Source: Acidobacteriota bacterium
Lineage (GTDB): Bacteria; Acidobacteriota; Terriglobia; UBA7540
DNA: 64,000 nt
Assembly: GCA_021838785.1 (NCBI GenBank)
Contig: JAKCCV010000001.1
Span: 186,001 to 250,000 of the forward strand
Direction of reading: 5' to 3'
Shown: positions 49,669 to 59,815 of the stretch, one piece after another
How positions within the stretch are numbered: position 1 is the stretch's first letter
How the letters are laid out: every line of letters begins with the position of its first letter
Program-made: the position numbers and the translations under genes
The notes under the pieces: generated by a model
What the model saw: the letters and a program-made list of their open reading frames with translations, nothing else
The model's database searches: none
Told to the model about the DNA's origin: nothing

Positions 49669-51399
49669 CTATAGAACAGTCTCACGAATCACTTCCTCCA
49701 AGGTCGTTTGGCCCGCCGCGACCTTGGTGAGACCGCTGCGGCGAAGAGAAATCATTCCCTGTTCGATGGCCTTCTTCCTCAGCTCCAAGGCCGAAGCTCC
49801 TACCAGAATCAACTCCCGCATTTCATCCGTCACCTCTAAAACCTCGTAAAGCCCGACCCGACCGCGGTATCCTTTGTTGCCACAGGCTGAACATCCTTGT
49901 CCTTTATAAACCTTGACGGTCTTGACCTCTTCGGGTGTGAATCCTGCGTCAATCAGCACCTGCGGGCTCACCGGATCCTCAACCCGACATTCCGTGCAGA
50001 TGCGGCGCACCAACCGCTGCGCACAGATCAAATGGACGGAAGTGGCGACCAGAAAGGGCTCAATGCCCATGTTCATGAGGCGGGAGATTGTCGCAGGAGC
50101 GTCATTGGTGTGCAGCGTGGAGAGCACCAAGTGGCCCGTGAGGGCCGCCTTAATGGCGATTTCAGCGGTTTCAAAGTCCCGAATTTCCCCCACCAGAATA
50201 ATGTTCGGGTCTTGCCGCAGGAAGGACCGCAGAGCGGCGGCGAAGTTGAGTCCGATCTGCTCCTTCATCTGCACCTGATTGATTCCCGGCAACTGAAATT
50301 CCACCGGGTCTTCCGCCGTGATGATGTTGGTATCCGCTTTATTCAACTGCGCGATGGAAGAATACAGCGTATTGGTTTTGCCGCTGCCCGTCGGCCCAGT
50401 AACCAGTACCATCCCGTAAGGTTTGAAGATCGCCTTTTGAAACTTCTCGAGCGATTCCGGCTCAAAGCCGAGCTTGGTCATGTCCAGACGGAGGTTTTCC
50501 TTGTCGAGCAGCCGCATCACGATCTTCTCGCCGTGAAGCGTCGGCAGGACGGAAACTCGAAAGTCGAGTTGTTTTTTCCTTCCGTTGTGCATCATCTTGA
50601 TCATGATGCGACCGTCCTGCGGAAGCCGCTTTTCGGAGATATCCAGCTTGGCCATAATTTTCACGCGGCTGATGATGGCGTCCCGCAGCTTGACCGGCGG
50701 ATTCATGATGGTCTGCAGAAGGCCGTCAATTCGGTAGCGCACTCGGTATTCTTTCTCGTAAGGCTCCATGTGGATGTCGCTGGCGCCGCGCTTCACCGCA
50801 TCGGTCAGGATGTAGTTGACCAGCTTAATGACCGGCGCCTCCTCTGCCGCCCTCTCGAGCTGGGCTAGGTTGAGCGTGGACTCATCCTCGGCTTCCAATT
50901 CCACGCTTTCGGTCTGGCCTTCGTCAATAAAGCTGACCAGTTCTTCGATTTCCTTCTTTCGTTCGACGTCCTCGATGCTGCCATAATGTTTCTTAATGGC
51001 ATCGGTGATGGCGGTTTCGGAAGCGACCACGGGCTCGATATTGAAGCCCGTCATAAACTTGATGTCATCCATCGCGAAGACATTGGTTGGGTCGGCCATG
51101 GCCAAGGTCAGCGACGATCCCACCCGGCTCAACGGCAGCACCTGATACTTCATGGCCGTTTCTATTGGCACCAGCTTGATGACGTTCGGGTCCACTTCAA
51201 AATACGCCAGGTTGATGGAAGGAACCCCGTATTGGCGGGACAACACCGCCGTCACCTCATCGTCGCTGAGAAAGCCCAATTTCACCAGGCTGTTCCCAAG
51301 TCTCCCGCCATTGGCCCTCTGGTGTTCAAGGGCCTGCTTGAGTTGCTCAGCCGAGATGAGGTTTTCCTTGACGAGAATTTCCCCCAGCTTTCCCGACAT
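49669..51399 (-). CDS. pilB: Pilus extension ATPase
   Basis: The 576-residue protein has an N-terminal MshEN-type domain of the c-di-GMP-binding family, with LGEILVKENLISAEQLKQAL, GNSLVKLGFLSDDEVTAVLS and LVPIETAMKYQVLPLSRVG. Walker A is GPTGSGKTNTLYSSIAQLNK (about 333), Walker B VGEIRDFETAEIAIKAALTG, and the Cys-rich zinc site has CTECRVEDP and CSACGNKGY. It assembles pilins. Dependence on c-di-GMP is inferred from the MshEN-like domain. It is the first gene of the pil group, with start MSGKLGEILVKE. Confidence 0.95.
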   Translation of the reverse strand: MSGKLGEILVKENLISAEQLKQALEHQRANGGRLGNSLVKLGFLSDDEVTAVLSRQYGVPSINLAYFEVDPNVIKLVPIETAMKYQVLPLSRVGSSLTLAMADPTNVFAMDDIKFMTGFNIEPVVASETAITDAIKKHYGSIEDVERKKEIEELVSFIDEGQTESVELEAEDESTLNLAQLERAAEEAPVIKLVNYILTDAVKRGASDIHMEPYEKEYRVRYRIDGLLQTIMNPPVKLRDAIISRVKIMAKLDISEKRLPQDGRIMIKMMHNGRKKQLDFRVSVLPTLHGEKIVMRLLDKENLRLDMTKLGFEPESLEKFQKAIFKPYGMVLVTGPTGSGKTNTLYSSIAQLNKADTNIITAEDPVEFQLPGINQVQMKEQIGLNFAAALRSFLRQDPNIILVGEIRDFETAEIAIKAALTGHLVLSTLHTNDAPATISRLMNMGIEPFLVATSVHLICAQRLVRRICTECRVEDPVSPQVLIDAGFTPEEVKTVKVYKGQGCSACGNKGYRGRVGLYEVLEVTDEMRELILVGASALELRKKAIEQGMISLRRSGLTKVAAGQTTLEEVIRETVL

Positions 51400-51921
51400 T
51401 GCTCATTCCCTCACAGCCTGACACCCTGATGAGTTCGCCCCACCCGACGCGCCGGAAAGTGTCCTCGCAATCGCTGCATCGCCACACAGAAACTTGGCCT
51501 CATCCTAGTGGAGTACTGCTGGCTTGTCAAGGTTTTCCACAAATTGGAGGCGGAAGCTTAAGCGGACTGAGGCCATCCGGGACGTTACACTCTGACCATA
51601 GGGAGGAGCCTGAATGAATGCACAAGGCGAGTCAGAACTGCCTGGGGGGAGCGGCGGCGGAATATGAAAGGGCCTTCGCGCGGCTCGCGGATCAAGCCTC
51701 TTCCGCCCCCCGCGCCTGGCCATTTCATTCTATCAGCGGGCAGGAGCTGAAGTTGGATACATCCCTGAACCTTCACGACCACCCGGTTGCGCCCGACAAC
51801 GAGGAGGCTGCCGCCCAGCCCATGGCAAATCCTGATTTGGCAAGCAATTGCCGAAGCAGGAATCTCTTACCTTCCATCAACTTTTTGCTCTGCGAAACAC
51901 AAGCCGCTATCCGCCCGCCAA
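51400..51921. other. Intergenic region upstream of pilB
   Basis: No credible gene was found here. The frames on the plus strand (for example 51618-52127) have no coding-like product and overlap the OmpA gene. The region presumably holds the promoter of the pil operon; no convincing sigma70 or sigma54 element was seen. Confidence 0.5.
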
Positions 51922-52677
51922 CTACTTCAGGTTGGACGAACCCGAGGCGGATGGGAGCGCTTCGGCTGAAGCAGATTGCGGGGCCGGAATCTGCGGCACC
52001 ATCACCGTCACCGTCACGCGGCGATTTAACTCGCGCCCTCGCAGGGTTCGATTGGAGTGAGCGGGTGCATCTTCCCCGTATCCCATCCGGTAGATTTTCA
52101 CCAGGGGGATATTACCGCGCAAGGTGATGTATCGAACCACGGCGTCGGCTCGTTCCTTGCTCAGCATCAAGTTGTACTGCCGCGGACCCGTCGTGTCAGT
52201 GTAGCCCTTTACCTGGAGCGCATAGTGCTTCAGCGATTGCACCTGTTGAACGAGCTGCTCAAGTTTCTGTTTATCCCTGGACGTCAGCTTGGCCTGATTG
52301 AAGCCGAACAACACCGTCACGCGCCCGCTCGGCGCGTAATTGTCAATGTTCTCCGCCACCTCGGTGGCCTGTTGGGCTTTGGCCAGCCCCTTCTCAGCCG
52401 TCTGGTTTGCTGTCCAGGCGTGTTTGTCGGCTGTTTGGGCAGCCTCGTTGGCTTTATCGGCGTCGTTTTCTGCTTCGGCAATCCCTGTTTCCGAGCGACG
52501 GTCCACAGCCTTGATATTCCGTGCATTTCGGGAGGTTTCCCGTTTCAAATCGTGAATGCCGGCCTCGAGTGGGGCCACGGAGTTGCGGACAAACTTCTTG
52601 GTGGCGCACCCCGCGGTCGTCAGCGCGAGGGCGGCGACGAAAATAGCAGCAGATTTTATCCGTTGCGTAATGACCAT
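51922..52677 (-). CDS. OmpA-like lipoprotein
   Basis: The ATG at 52677 (MVITQRIKSAAIFVAALALT) is preceded by GGGAGG. The lipoprotein signal ends in TTAGCATKKF, where Cys would be acylated. A long charged Ala-rich helical region follows (about 40-125, KANEAAQTADKHAWTANQTA), then an OmpA-type peptidoglycan-binding domain (about 135-235) with VTVLFGFNQAKLTSRDKQKL, VKGYTDTTGPRQYNLMLSKE and the typical Asp/Arg pair. The last 25 residues are Ser/Pro-rich. It links outer membrane and cell wall. It is transcribed alone. Confidence 0.88.
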   Translation of the reverse strand: MVITQRIKSAAIFVAALALTTAGCATKKFVRNSVAPLEAGIHDLKRETSRNARNIKAVDRRSETGIAEAENDADKANEAAQTADKHAWTANQTAEKGLAKAQQATEVAENIDNYAPSGRVTVLFGFNQAKLTSRDKQKLEQLVQQVQSLKHYALQVKGYTDTTGPRQYNLMLSKERADAVVRYITLRGNIPLVKIYRMGYGEDAPAHSNRTLRGRELNRRVTVTVMVPQIPAPQSASAEALPSASGSSNLK

Positions 52678-52980
52678 TGGCAATCCTCCCGAAGGTGATG
52701 GCCCCTCCAACTCTGCTTGCAGCGGCCTGAATTTGTGCATGTGGAGTGCCAAAGGTGGTGTTTGGAACCTGCGGCGAATCAGTAAAGAAGGGAGGGGTTG
52801 CGACCGCGCGGAAGGTAAAGAAGGCGCTATCCAGGTAAAATTTTCCTTGGCCGCAGGCTCAATGAACCCTCAACAACCAGCCCCTCAGCATGAAGATTAC
52901 GGAGTTGTTATGGGACGACAGTGGTTGTCCGACCTTCCAGCGCTCACCTGGCCGGTTGCCTGAGCATCGAGCAGCAACCG

Positions 52981-53994
52981 TCAATTGCCGATGTACTTTG
53001 CGTATAATCCGCGGGCCACGCTTTCGCTGTCCGTTCCCCTGAAAATGGCCCGTCCGTCCGCAAAAATCGTCATTTCATAACGCGGGAGATGACATCGCAG
53101 AAGGTAGTCATTGCCTCGCACGCTGCCCGCGCTTTCCAGCCGCTTTCGTAGGTCTTGTAGGTCCAAGGCGCGCGGTTCGGGCGGCCGGATTTGCACCGCA
53201 TGGCGTCCGCAAAGCACCGTGGCATGGCTCGTCGCGCCCCTTAAATAGGCAAAATTGGCCTGCCCGCAAGCTCGGCACTGAGGGTCTTTTCTCGGACGAA
53301 GCTGATGAAGCTGGTGGTTCCAAATGTCGTAACTCAGGAGAAAGCCGTGCAGGTCCTGTTTCCCCCCGATTAAGACTTTTAACGCCTCGGTCACTTGAAC
53401 CGACGCCGTCCACATCACCGCCGGCCCAATCACCCCCACCGTGTCGCAGGTTTCAACGGCTCCGGATGGGAGCGTCGGCAGGACACAATTAAGACAAGCC
53501 GTCCGACCGGGAAGAATCGTCATCGTAGCCCCCAGGCTGCCCACCACAGCCCCATAAATCCACGGGACACCGTGCTTCACCGAAACATCGTTCAGAAGAT
53601 ATCGAGTCTCAAAATTATCCGTCCCATCCAGAATCAGATCAAACCCCCGAGTCAACTCTTCGACGTTACGGGACATCACATCTGCCACCGAGTCTTCTAT
53701 CTGTATCTCGGCATTGATGCTCCTTAATCGGCGTGCAGCCGCGACGGCTTTGGGCAGGCATTGGACGGCGTCTTCTTCCTCAAACAGCCACTGCCGTGCC
53801 AGATTGCTCTCTTCCACAAAGTCACGGTCCACCAGCCGCAGCCGCCCGATACCCGCGCGCGCCAACAGCGTGGCGTGAACTGTTCCGAGTGCTCCACAAC
53901 CGACAATGACCACGTTCGAGTGCGCCAACCGCTCCTGACCCTGGCGGCCAATCGGCGCAAAAAGAATCTGCCGGGAGTATCTTTCGGAATTCAT
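52981..53994 (-). CDS. ThiF/MoeB-family E1-like adenylyltransferase
   Basis: The 337-residue enzyme has the ATP-binding site VVIVGCGALGTVHATLLARA, the Asp/Arg region IGRLRLVDRDFVEESNLARQ (catalytic Arg), KAVAAARRLRSINA, and LILDGTDNFETRYLLNDVSV. Two CxxC zinc motifs follow (ACLNC, QCRACG). It would adenylate the C-terminal Gly of a ubiquitin-like ThiS/MoaD protein for sulfur transfer. A C-terminal extension of about 80 residues lacks a rhodanese active Cys and is unassigned. No ThiS or MoaD partner is adjacent; the exact pathway is unknown. Confidence 0.8.
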   Translation of the reverse strand: MNSERYSRQILFAPIGRQGQERLAHSNVVIVGCGALGTVHATLLARAGIGRLRLVDRDFVEESNLARQWLFEEEDAVQCLPKAVAAARRLRSINAEIQIEDSVADVMSRNVEELTRGFDLILDGTDNFETRYLLNDVSVKHGVPWIYGAVVGSLGATMTILPGRTACLNCVLPTLPSGAVETCDTVGVIGPAVMWTASVQVTEALKVLIGGKQDLHGFLLSYDIWNHQLHQLRPRKDPQCRACGQANFAYLRGATSHATVLCGRHAVQIRPPEPRALDLQDLRKRLESAGSVRGNDYLLRCHLPRYEMTIFADGRAIFRGTDSESVARGLYAKYIGN

Positions 53995-54057
53995 GCCTTG
54001 TCTTTATTATACTCTCAGTGCGAGGCGCGGCCCTTTCAGGCCGGCCGCCCGATCCTG

Positions 54058-54726
54058 ATGGAACAGAATTTCGCCTTCGGCGTTCAGCGTCGTGCCATGG
54101 TCGAGCAGCAATTACGCCGACGCGGAGTTCACGACGAGCGGGTTTTGGAAGCCATGCTGAAGGTGCCTCGCCACGAGTTTGTCCCCCCGGACTATCGCCA
54201 TCTCGCCTATGACGATCGCCCGTTACCCATCGGCGAATCTGAAACCATTTCTCAGCCCTATATGGTTGCCGCCATGACCGAGGCTGCCCGAATCAAGCCC
54301 GGTGACTCGGTGCTGGAAGTGGGCACCGGCTCCGGCTACCAAGCCGCCATCCTAGCCGAGCTCGGCGGGCGCATCGTTACCATCGAGCGCAATCCGGTGC
54401 TTGCTGCCAACGCCCGCGACCGGCTGGATCGTCTCGGTTATTCCCACGTTCAAGTGGTCACAGGGGACGGCTCGCTCGGCTACCCGCCCGCCGCGCCCTA
54501 CCACGCCATCGTGGTTACCGCCGGTTCGCCGCGCGTGCCTCAACCGCTTCTCGACCAACTCGCCGATGGTGGTCGCCTGGTCATTCCCATTGGCAGCCTT
54601 CACCAGCAAATGCTTCGGCTGATTTTCAAACATCAGGGGCAAGTGGCGCAGCGTGACCTCGATGCCTGCCAATTCGTTCCCTTGGTTGGCCAACACGCCT
54701 GGCAAGACGAAGGTGATTCTGACTGA
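54058..54726 (+). CDS. pcm: Protein-L-isoaspartate O-methyltransferase
   Basis: The start is set at ATG 54058 (MEQNFAFGVQRRAMVEQQLR); longer frames overlap the divergent E1 gene. The 222-residue enzyme shows the PCMT signature VPRHEFVPPDYRHLAYDDRP and PIGESETISQPYMVAAMTEA. The SAM-binding loop (VLEVGTGSGYQAAILAELGG), ERNPVLAANA and the late motif TAGSPRVPQPLLDQLADGG are also present. It repairs isoaspartyl residues of damaged proteins using S-adenosylmethionine. It is transcribed away from the E1 gene. Confidence 0.92.
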   Translation: MEQNFAFGVQRRAMVEQQLRRRGVHDERVLEAMLKVPRHEFVPPDYRHLAYDDRPLPIGESETISQPYMVAAMTEAARIKPGDSVLEVGTGSGYQAAILAELGGRIVTIERNPVLAANARDRLDRLGYSHVQVVTGDGSLGYPPAAPYHAIVVTAGSPRVPQPLLDQLADGGRLVIPIGSLHQQMLRLIFKHQGQVAQRDLDACQFVPLVGQHAWQDEGDSD

Positions 54727-54778
54727 CTTAGGGTTTCTCGACCCGGCCTTAAGCAGCCCCTCCAGTCCGGCAGCAGAG

Positions 54779-56023
54779 TCAGACAGGAATTTTGGTGACG
54801 CGCGCGTCATGGGGATCGGCCCAGCGGGTGTTTGGAATTGTCGGCGTCCAGCCCGGCCGCAAGGGGTCCTGATCGTAAGGGTAAGGACCCAGGCGGCGGT
54901 AAAGTTCGCGGTATTCTGCCAGCTTCTGTCGGTTCAGCTTGACCCCGAGCCCGGGCTCCGTCGGCACCCGCAGGCTCCCGTCTTGGTAGCGCAACTTTCC
55001 GCCCTCGATGATGTCGTCGGTGAGATGGTGGTAATGAGCATCGGCAGCGAAGGTTAGATTGGGTAGAACGGCGCCGAGGTGAAGCATCGTGGCCAGTTGA
55101 ATGCCCAACTCACCCGATGAGTGGACGGAAATACCCAGTTGAAAGGCCTCGCAAAGTGACGCCGCTTTCACACAGGGGCGAATCCCGCCCCAGAATGTGG
55201 TGTCCAGCAGGATGACGTCCACAGCCGGGTGCAGAACATTGGCGGCCAACTGCTCGAAATTGACTACCACGGTGTTGGTTGCAAGCGGGAGTCGAATCTT
55301 CTGGCGTAACCAGCGCATTCCATTCAGCCCAAAGACGGGATCCTCCAGGTAGTCATTGTTAAGGTCCTCGATGCCGCGCGCAAAACGCAAGCCTTCCTCC
55401 ACGGACCACAAACAGTTAGGGTCAAAGCGCAATTGGTCGCGCGGAAACGCCGCCGCCAAGGCTCGGTAGCACTCCAGCTCATACGCAGGGGGGAAAACGC
55501 CGCCCTTCAGCTTGTGCGTGGTAAAGCCGAATTCGCCCTTCTCGCGCCGCGCGTATTCCACCAGTTGCTCGGGAGTACGCACTTCCCCTGCCCCATCCTG
55601 AGGCCGGGGATAACGGAAGAAAAGATAGGTTGCGAACGGCACCGCATCGCGCAATCGCCCGCCCAGGATTTCCGATATGGGAACGCCCCACGCCTGACCG
55701 ACAATATCCAAACAAGCAAATTCAATCGCCGCCAGAATCTGCGTTCGGTTGTTGTAAAGCGAGGCGGTCGGATTGGCAATCAAGAAGCGCAGCTCCTCTA
55801 AGCGGCGCGGATCACGGCCCACCAAATAGGATTTGAGGCCGCGAAAGACGGCCTCACTCGACTCGCCCCCGCCGCCCATTTCGCCCAACCCTACCAGTCC
55901 GGTATCTGTTTCGACCTCCACGACGGTGCGGACAAAGCGACCCCAATGGCAGCCGTTGCCATGCCGCAAAGGCGCCTCCAGCGGAACCGTCACCGTGGTC
56001 GCGCGCACGTCGCTAATTTTCAT
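54779..56023 (-). CDS. Enolase-superfamily enzyme, glucarate-dehydratase-like
   Basis: The 414-residue protein has the N-terminal capping domain ([20 protein letters not shown]) and a barrel with the full set of catalytic positions. These are K171-x-K173 (THKLKGG), D201 and N203 (RFDPNCLW), E227 and D228 (YLEDPVF), N250 ([11 protein letters not shown]), D274 ([10 protein letters not shown]) and H301 ([11 protein letters not shown]). This pattern fits the glucarate/galactarate dehydratase group, which removes water from sugar diacids using Mg2+. The C-terminal extension with [14 protein letters not shown] is typical of that group. No sugar-acid transport genes are adjacent, so the substrate remains open. 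Confidence 0.8.
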   Translation of the reverse strand: MKISDVRATTVTVPLEAPLRHGNGCHWGRFVRTVVEVETDTGLVGLGEMGGGGESSEAVFRGLKSYLVGRDPRRLEELRFLIANPTASLYNNRTQILAAIEFACLDIVGQAWGVPISEILGGRLRDAVPFATYLFFRYPRPQDGAGEVRTPEQLVEYARREKGEFGFTTHKLKGGVFPPAYELECYRALAAAFPRDQLRFDPNCLWSVEEGLRFARGIEDLNNDYLEDPVFGLNGMRWLRQKIRLPLATNTVVVNFEQLAANVLHPAVDVILLDTTFWGGIRPCVKAASLCEAFQLGISVHSSGELGIQLATMLHLGAVLPNLTFAADAHYHHLTDDIIEGGKLRYQDGSLRVPTEPGLGVKLNRQKLAEYRELYRRLGPYPYDQDPLRPGWTPTIPNTRWADPHDARVTKIPV

Positions 56024-56098
56024 CCGTGACTTCCCTGCTCCTTCTCAGCTCGGCTACGGAGCAACACTTTCGGCCGGCGCGGAGTCTTGAGGCCGCCC

Positions 56099-56740
56099 TC
56101 AAACGATCTCGACCAAGCAATTCTTAACGAGCGCCTTGAATTTCTCAGCGTCAGCGGCGCTGCCCACAATCGCTCCATAGTGCATCGGCACGGCGATTTT
56201 GGGACGGATCGTTTCGGCCGCTTCCGCCGCCTCTTCCGGTGTCATCACGTAGGTTCCTGACACGGGCAGAAGCGCGATATCGCATCGAATGTTTTTCATT
56301 TCGGGAATCAAGTCCGTATCCCCGGCATAGTAGATCGAAGTTCCATCCAGCCGAACCACAAACCCCAGTCTTTTTTCACCCTGGGGATGGAAGGCCTTGC
56401 CCGGCTCCCGGAATTTGTTGACGTTGTACGCGGGCACCGTTTCGATCTCAACTTTTCCAACTTTCACCTTGGCATTGGGATCCATAAAAAGTTTCTCTTT
56501 GACACGAAGATTCTTCACCCCATCGGCGCAGAGCGGACTCGCTACGATGGTCGTGCCGGGCGTGCAGACTTTTTCCAAGTCTTCCACGCTAAGGTGGTCA
56601 AAGTGCTCGTGCGAAAGAAGCACGATATCCGCATCTTCCCGCCGCGAAAGCTTGAATGGGTCGGTATAAATGATTTTCGACCCAGCAATGCGGAACGTAT
56701 CGTGCCCCACGCGAGTTATCTCCAAATTCAACAGTTTCAT
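56099..56740 (-). CDS. Metallo-beta-lactamase-fold hydrolase, UPF0173 type
   Basis: The 213-residue protein has the HxHxDH motif in LLSHEHFDHL (H44, H46, D48, H49), followed by YYAGDTDLIPEMKNI (Asp ligand) and PMHYGAIVG (late His). This places it in the UPF0173/MBL-fold group of small stand-alone hydrolases. It is cytoplasmic, with no export signal. The substrate is unknown. Confidence 0.85.
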   Translation of the reverse strand: MKLLNLEITRVGHDTFRIAGSKIIYTDPFKLSRREDADIVLLSHEHFDHLSVEDLEKVCTPGTTIVASPLCADGVKNLRVKEKLFMDPNAKVKVGKVEIETVPAYNVNKFREPGKAFHPQGEKRLGFVVRLDGTSIYYAGDTDLIPEMKNIRCDIALLPVSGTYVMTPEEAAEAAETIRPKIAVPMHYGAIVGSAADAEKFKALVKNCLVEIV

Positions 56741-56889
56741 GTTGTACCTCCCTGTTTGGCGCCCTTGTTGTCGCTTTGAGGGCCGTCAAACGTTCAGAAT
56801 AACACCAAACGCTGCGCACAGTTTTCAGCCGGCGGCTGACTTTCGCACGCCGCGAGAACCAACCGCCGAGGCCGCGGTTCCTGGCGGCT

Positions 56890-58488
56890 TCAGGGCACCG
56901 TGCGAGCAATTTGAACGTGAAAGCGTTCGAGGAGCCCGCCCGTCGCGTGTTCGAGCGTGGCCACGGCCAACTGGTAGCCCACTTGCGCCGAAACCAGACT
57001 TGCCTCGGCCTGCGCCAATTGCGTTTGGGCTTGTAAAACCAAAAACATCAGGCCGGAGCCCAACTCATATTCTTCCTGCTGTGCCTGAACGTTCTTTTCC
57101 GCCAGATGCTCCGCGACCTGAGCGGCGGCCATGGAGAGCTTGGCCTGCTCAAGCTCGTTGACCGCATTCTTCACATCGAGAGCGACCTGTTCCTGGCTGT
57201 GCCGGATGGTGTAAAGGGTCTGCTCCCGAGCCACTCGCGCGTCCGCCAGGTCTGCCTCGGCTTCATGATTCCTTAGCGGAAGGCTCAACTGCACGCTGAC
57301 GCCGTAAGTTGGGAAGCCAAATCCAAACACTTGCCCCAGCGCATCGCCGATGCCTCCGTGGGCGAGGATAGTCCGCGGCGTCGTCGAACTCAGTTCGTTG
57401 CCGCCCAGACCGTTGCTGGCATAGAGCGCCGTAACACTCAAATCGGGCTGCAAACGGTTTTGGGCCACGCGCAAGCTGGTACGGGTGTTTTGAAGTTGAC
57501 TTTCGAGCGCCTTCAGATCAGGCCGGCTCGCCAGTGCTTCCTGCACCAGCCTCTTCAAGTGAGGCTTAAGCAGGGGCTTCGAGGGCTTCGAGGGTTCCAC
57601 CAAATCCAGCTTCAGCGCAGCCGCCTGCGCATCCAAGTCGGCACCAATCAACATCCGAAATTGATCCTCATCTTGTTTGAGCGCATACTGCGCCTGAATC
57701 ACCGCGACCCGCCGCGTGGCCACCTCAGCTTCCGACTGGTAGATGTCGAGCGGCGAAAGAGCCCCCAACTGCAAGGCGCGCTGATCGTATTCATAGCTGG
57801 CCTTGGCCGCCCGAAGCGATTGTTGCAGCACTTGAAGTTGTTCCCGATCCTCCACTACTTGCCAATACTGCCGAATCGCCTGCAGCATGGAGTCGTTGAT
57901 TTCCTCCTCGAACTGCAACCGCGATTGATCCAGGTTGCGCTCCGCAATGACGATGGGGGCACGATTCACAAATCTTCCAAAGTTCCTTAACAGCGGTTGC
58001 GTCAACGAAATATTCAGGGTGGAAAATACGGACGGGTTAAACGTATTGAAAATACTGTTTGAGGAAGTTCGCGTGGCACTCAGGCCGGTTTGCAACTGCG
58101 CGCCGGTTGAGAAGGTTTGCTGGAACCGCGTCTCGGCGCTCTGCGATAGACTGCTGAGCGTGGACGCGCCGGACAACTGCGAAAAGGTCGGTTGCGTCTC
58201 GCGCGTGGGAGAAAAGCCCGAGACAAAAAGCGGGTCAAAGGGGGCATAGGCACGCGTCACAGCGTCCTGCGCCTGCTTTACGTTCTGTTGTTCCACCCGA
58301 ACGCTCGAATTGTTGAGCAGCATGAGGCGCACGGCGTCTGCTAAGGTAAGCCGCAGCGTGTCACCGACAATGTACTTGCGGAAGCCGCGGGCTCTTGCGA
58401 GCGTGGGGCGAGGCAGGGCGGCTCGAGTCATGCCCGCGCTCAGCGCGAAGACGATGACCCATGCTGCAACCTTGCATCGCTGCATCAA
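56890..58488 (-). CDS. TolC-like outer-membrane efflux protein
   Basis: The 532-residue product has a signal peptide (VAAWVIVFALSAGMTRAA) and two outer-membrane-factor repeats. In order these are FDPLFVSGFSPTRETQPTFS, LDQSRLQFEEEINDSMLQAI (long coiled-coil helix), EYDQRALQLGALSPLDIYQS and SVQLSLPLRNHEAEADLADA, then the second helical hairpin (LAEKNVQAQQEEYELGSGLM). It would form the exit duct of the efflux system encoded just upstream, 28 bp from the permease gene. It is the last gene of the operon. Confidence 0.92.
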   Translation of the reverse strand: MMQRCKVAAWVIVFALSAGMTRAALPRPTLARARGFRKYIVGDTLRLTLADAVRLMLLNNSSVRVEQQNVKQAQDAVTRAYAPFDPLFVSGFSPTRETQPTFSQLSGASTLSSLSQSAETRFQQTFSTGAQLQTGLSATRTSSNSIFNTFNPSVFSTLNISLTQPLLRNFGRFVNRAPIVIAERNLDQSRLQFEEEINDSMLQAIRQYWQVVEDREQLQVLQQSLRAAKASYEYDQRALQLGALSPLDIYQSEAEVATRRVAVIQAQYALKQDEDQFRMLIGADLDAQAAALKLDLVEPSKPSKPLLKPHLKRLVQEALASRPDLKALESQLQNTRTSLRVAQNRLQPDLSVTALYASNGLGGNELSSTTPRTILAHGGIGDALGQVFGFGFPTYGVSVQLSLPLRNHEAEADLADARVAREQTLYTIRHSQEQVALDVKNAVNELEQAKLSMAAAQVAEHLAEKNVQAQQEEYELGSGLMFLVLQAQTQLAQAEASLVSAQVGYQLAVATLEHATGGLLERFHVQIARTVP

Positions 58489-58516
58489 ACTCGCACCCCC
58501 ATTAAAAGCTTGCCTC

Positions 58517-59815
58517 CTACTCGTACCGCAGCGCCTCCACCGGGTCTAACCGCGCCGCCTGCACCGCCGGATAGATTCCCGACGCCAACCCGACCGAGAG
58601 CGAGACCAAAAACGCCAACAGCACGGAAGCCAACGTGACAATGGTGGACCACCCCGCCGCCAGCGCAATGATGCGCGACATCACCATGCCCACCAAGATG
58701 CCCACCCCGCCGCCCAAGACCGAAATGAGCAGGGCCTCGGTGACAAATTGCCGCACAATGTCGCTCCGACGCGCCCCCACGGCGCGCCGCACCCCAATCT
58801 CGCGCGTCCGCTCCAGGATGCTCGCCAGCATGATATTCATAATGCCAATTCCGCCCACCAATAGCGAAATGGAAGCGATGGCCACCATCACGGTTTCAAA
58901 CAGCCGTTGGGTGCGCCGCTGTTGCGCCAATAATTCCGCGGGCACGATCACGCTAAAGTCGCCGGCATGATGATGTGATTGATTCAACACGGCTTGCACC
59001 ACCGAAGCCGCTTCGGGCGTCTCCGCGCCGCTCTTCAGTTGGAGGTAGATGCCGTCAATCTGGTCATGAAATTGGCTTTGGGCATCTTCCAGACGGGTAA
59101 TAGCCGCATTCAACGGCACATAGATCAGGTCGTTCAAGTCCTCCGACGGAAGACCGGAAACCCCGCTGCCGCCCGTCAGCCGCGGTCCCACTACGCCGAT
59201 CACTTCAAACCATTGATCATCAATCTTCACCGAACGGCCCACGGGATCTCCCGGCCCGAACACCGAGCGGCTGGCGCCTTCGCCCAGAACGCAAACCGGG
59301 GCCGCTTCGGCCGCCTCGTGAGTCCCAAAAAAGCGCCCTCGTTCCAACCGCAGCCCCGCTATCTGCCGATAGCTTGGCTCGACCCCATAAACCACCGGCA
59401 CGCCACGCTGCGGTTTGGGAATCAATTTAGCGGGTGTAAATCGCTTGAGCGGCGTCGCGGCTGTAATGTTTTTCGTGTCTTGCTCAATCACGCGGAAGTC
59501 CTGGAACGTCAGTCCCGGCGAGATAGCTCGCATCTTGCGGTAAGATTGCCAATCGCTCGCTTCCTTCGCTTGGACAATCAGGTTGCGCACGCCCAATTGC
59601 TGGATAAAAGCCATCACTTTCTGCTGTGCTCCAGCTCCAATCGAAAGCATCGCCACCACCGCTGCCACGCCAAAAATCATTCCCAACATGGTGAGCATCG
59701 AGCGCAGCTTGTGAATCCGCAGGTTTTCAAGCCCCAACGCGAGGTCGGGCCCGACCTGCGCCCAGTGGGGTCGCTCAATGGCCAGCGCTTGGTCGCTCGC
59801 AGGCGCGGTTCTCAT
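58517..59815 (-). CDS. MacB-type ABC permease (no ATPase domain)
   Basis: The 432-residue protein has the MacB/FtsX layout: a first membrane helix (HKLRSMLTMLGMIFGVAAVV), a periplasmic MacB_PCD domain (about 60-290) and three C-terminal helices. The FtsX part has IASISLLVGGIGIMNIMLAS and SILERTREIGVRRAVGARRS, the characteristic coupling helix. The C-terminus is YPAVQAARLDPVEALRYE. It lacks the N-terminal ATPase of E. coli MacB, so it needs a separate ATPase. It overlaps the preceding adaptor gene by four bases (ATGA). Confidence 0.93.
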   Translation of the reverse strand: MRTAPASDQALAIERPHWAQVGPDLALGLENLRIHKLRSMLTMLGMIFGVAAVVAMLSIGAGAQQKVMAFIQQLGVRNLIVQAKEASDWQSYRKMRAISPGLTFQDFRVIEQDTKNITAATPLKRFTPAKLIPKPQRGVPVVYGVEPSYRQIAGLRLERGRFFGTHEAAEAAPVCVLGEGASRSVFGPGDPVGRSVKIDDQWFEVIGVVGPRLTGGSGVSGLPSEDLNDLIYVPLNAAITRLEDAQSQFHDQIDGIYLQLKSGAETPEAASVVQAVLNQSHHHAGDFSVIVPAELLAQQRRTQRLFETVMVAIASISLLVGGIGIMNIMLASILERTREIGVRRAVGARRSDIVRQFVTEALLISVLGGGVGILVGMVMSRIIALAAGWSTIVTLASVLLAFLVSLSVGLASGIYPAVQAARLDPVEALRYE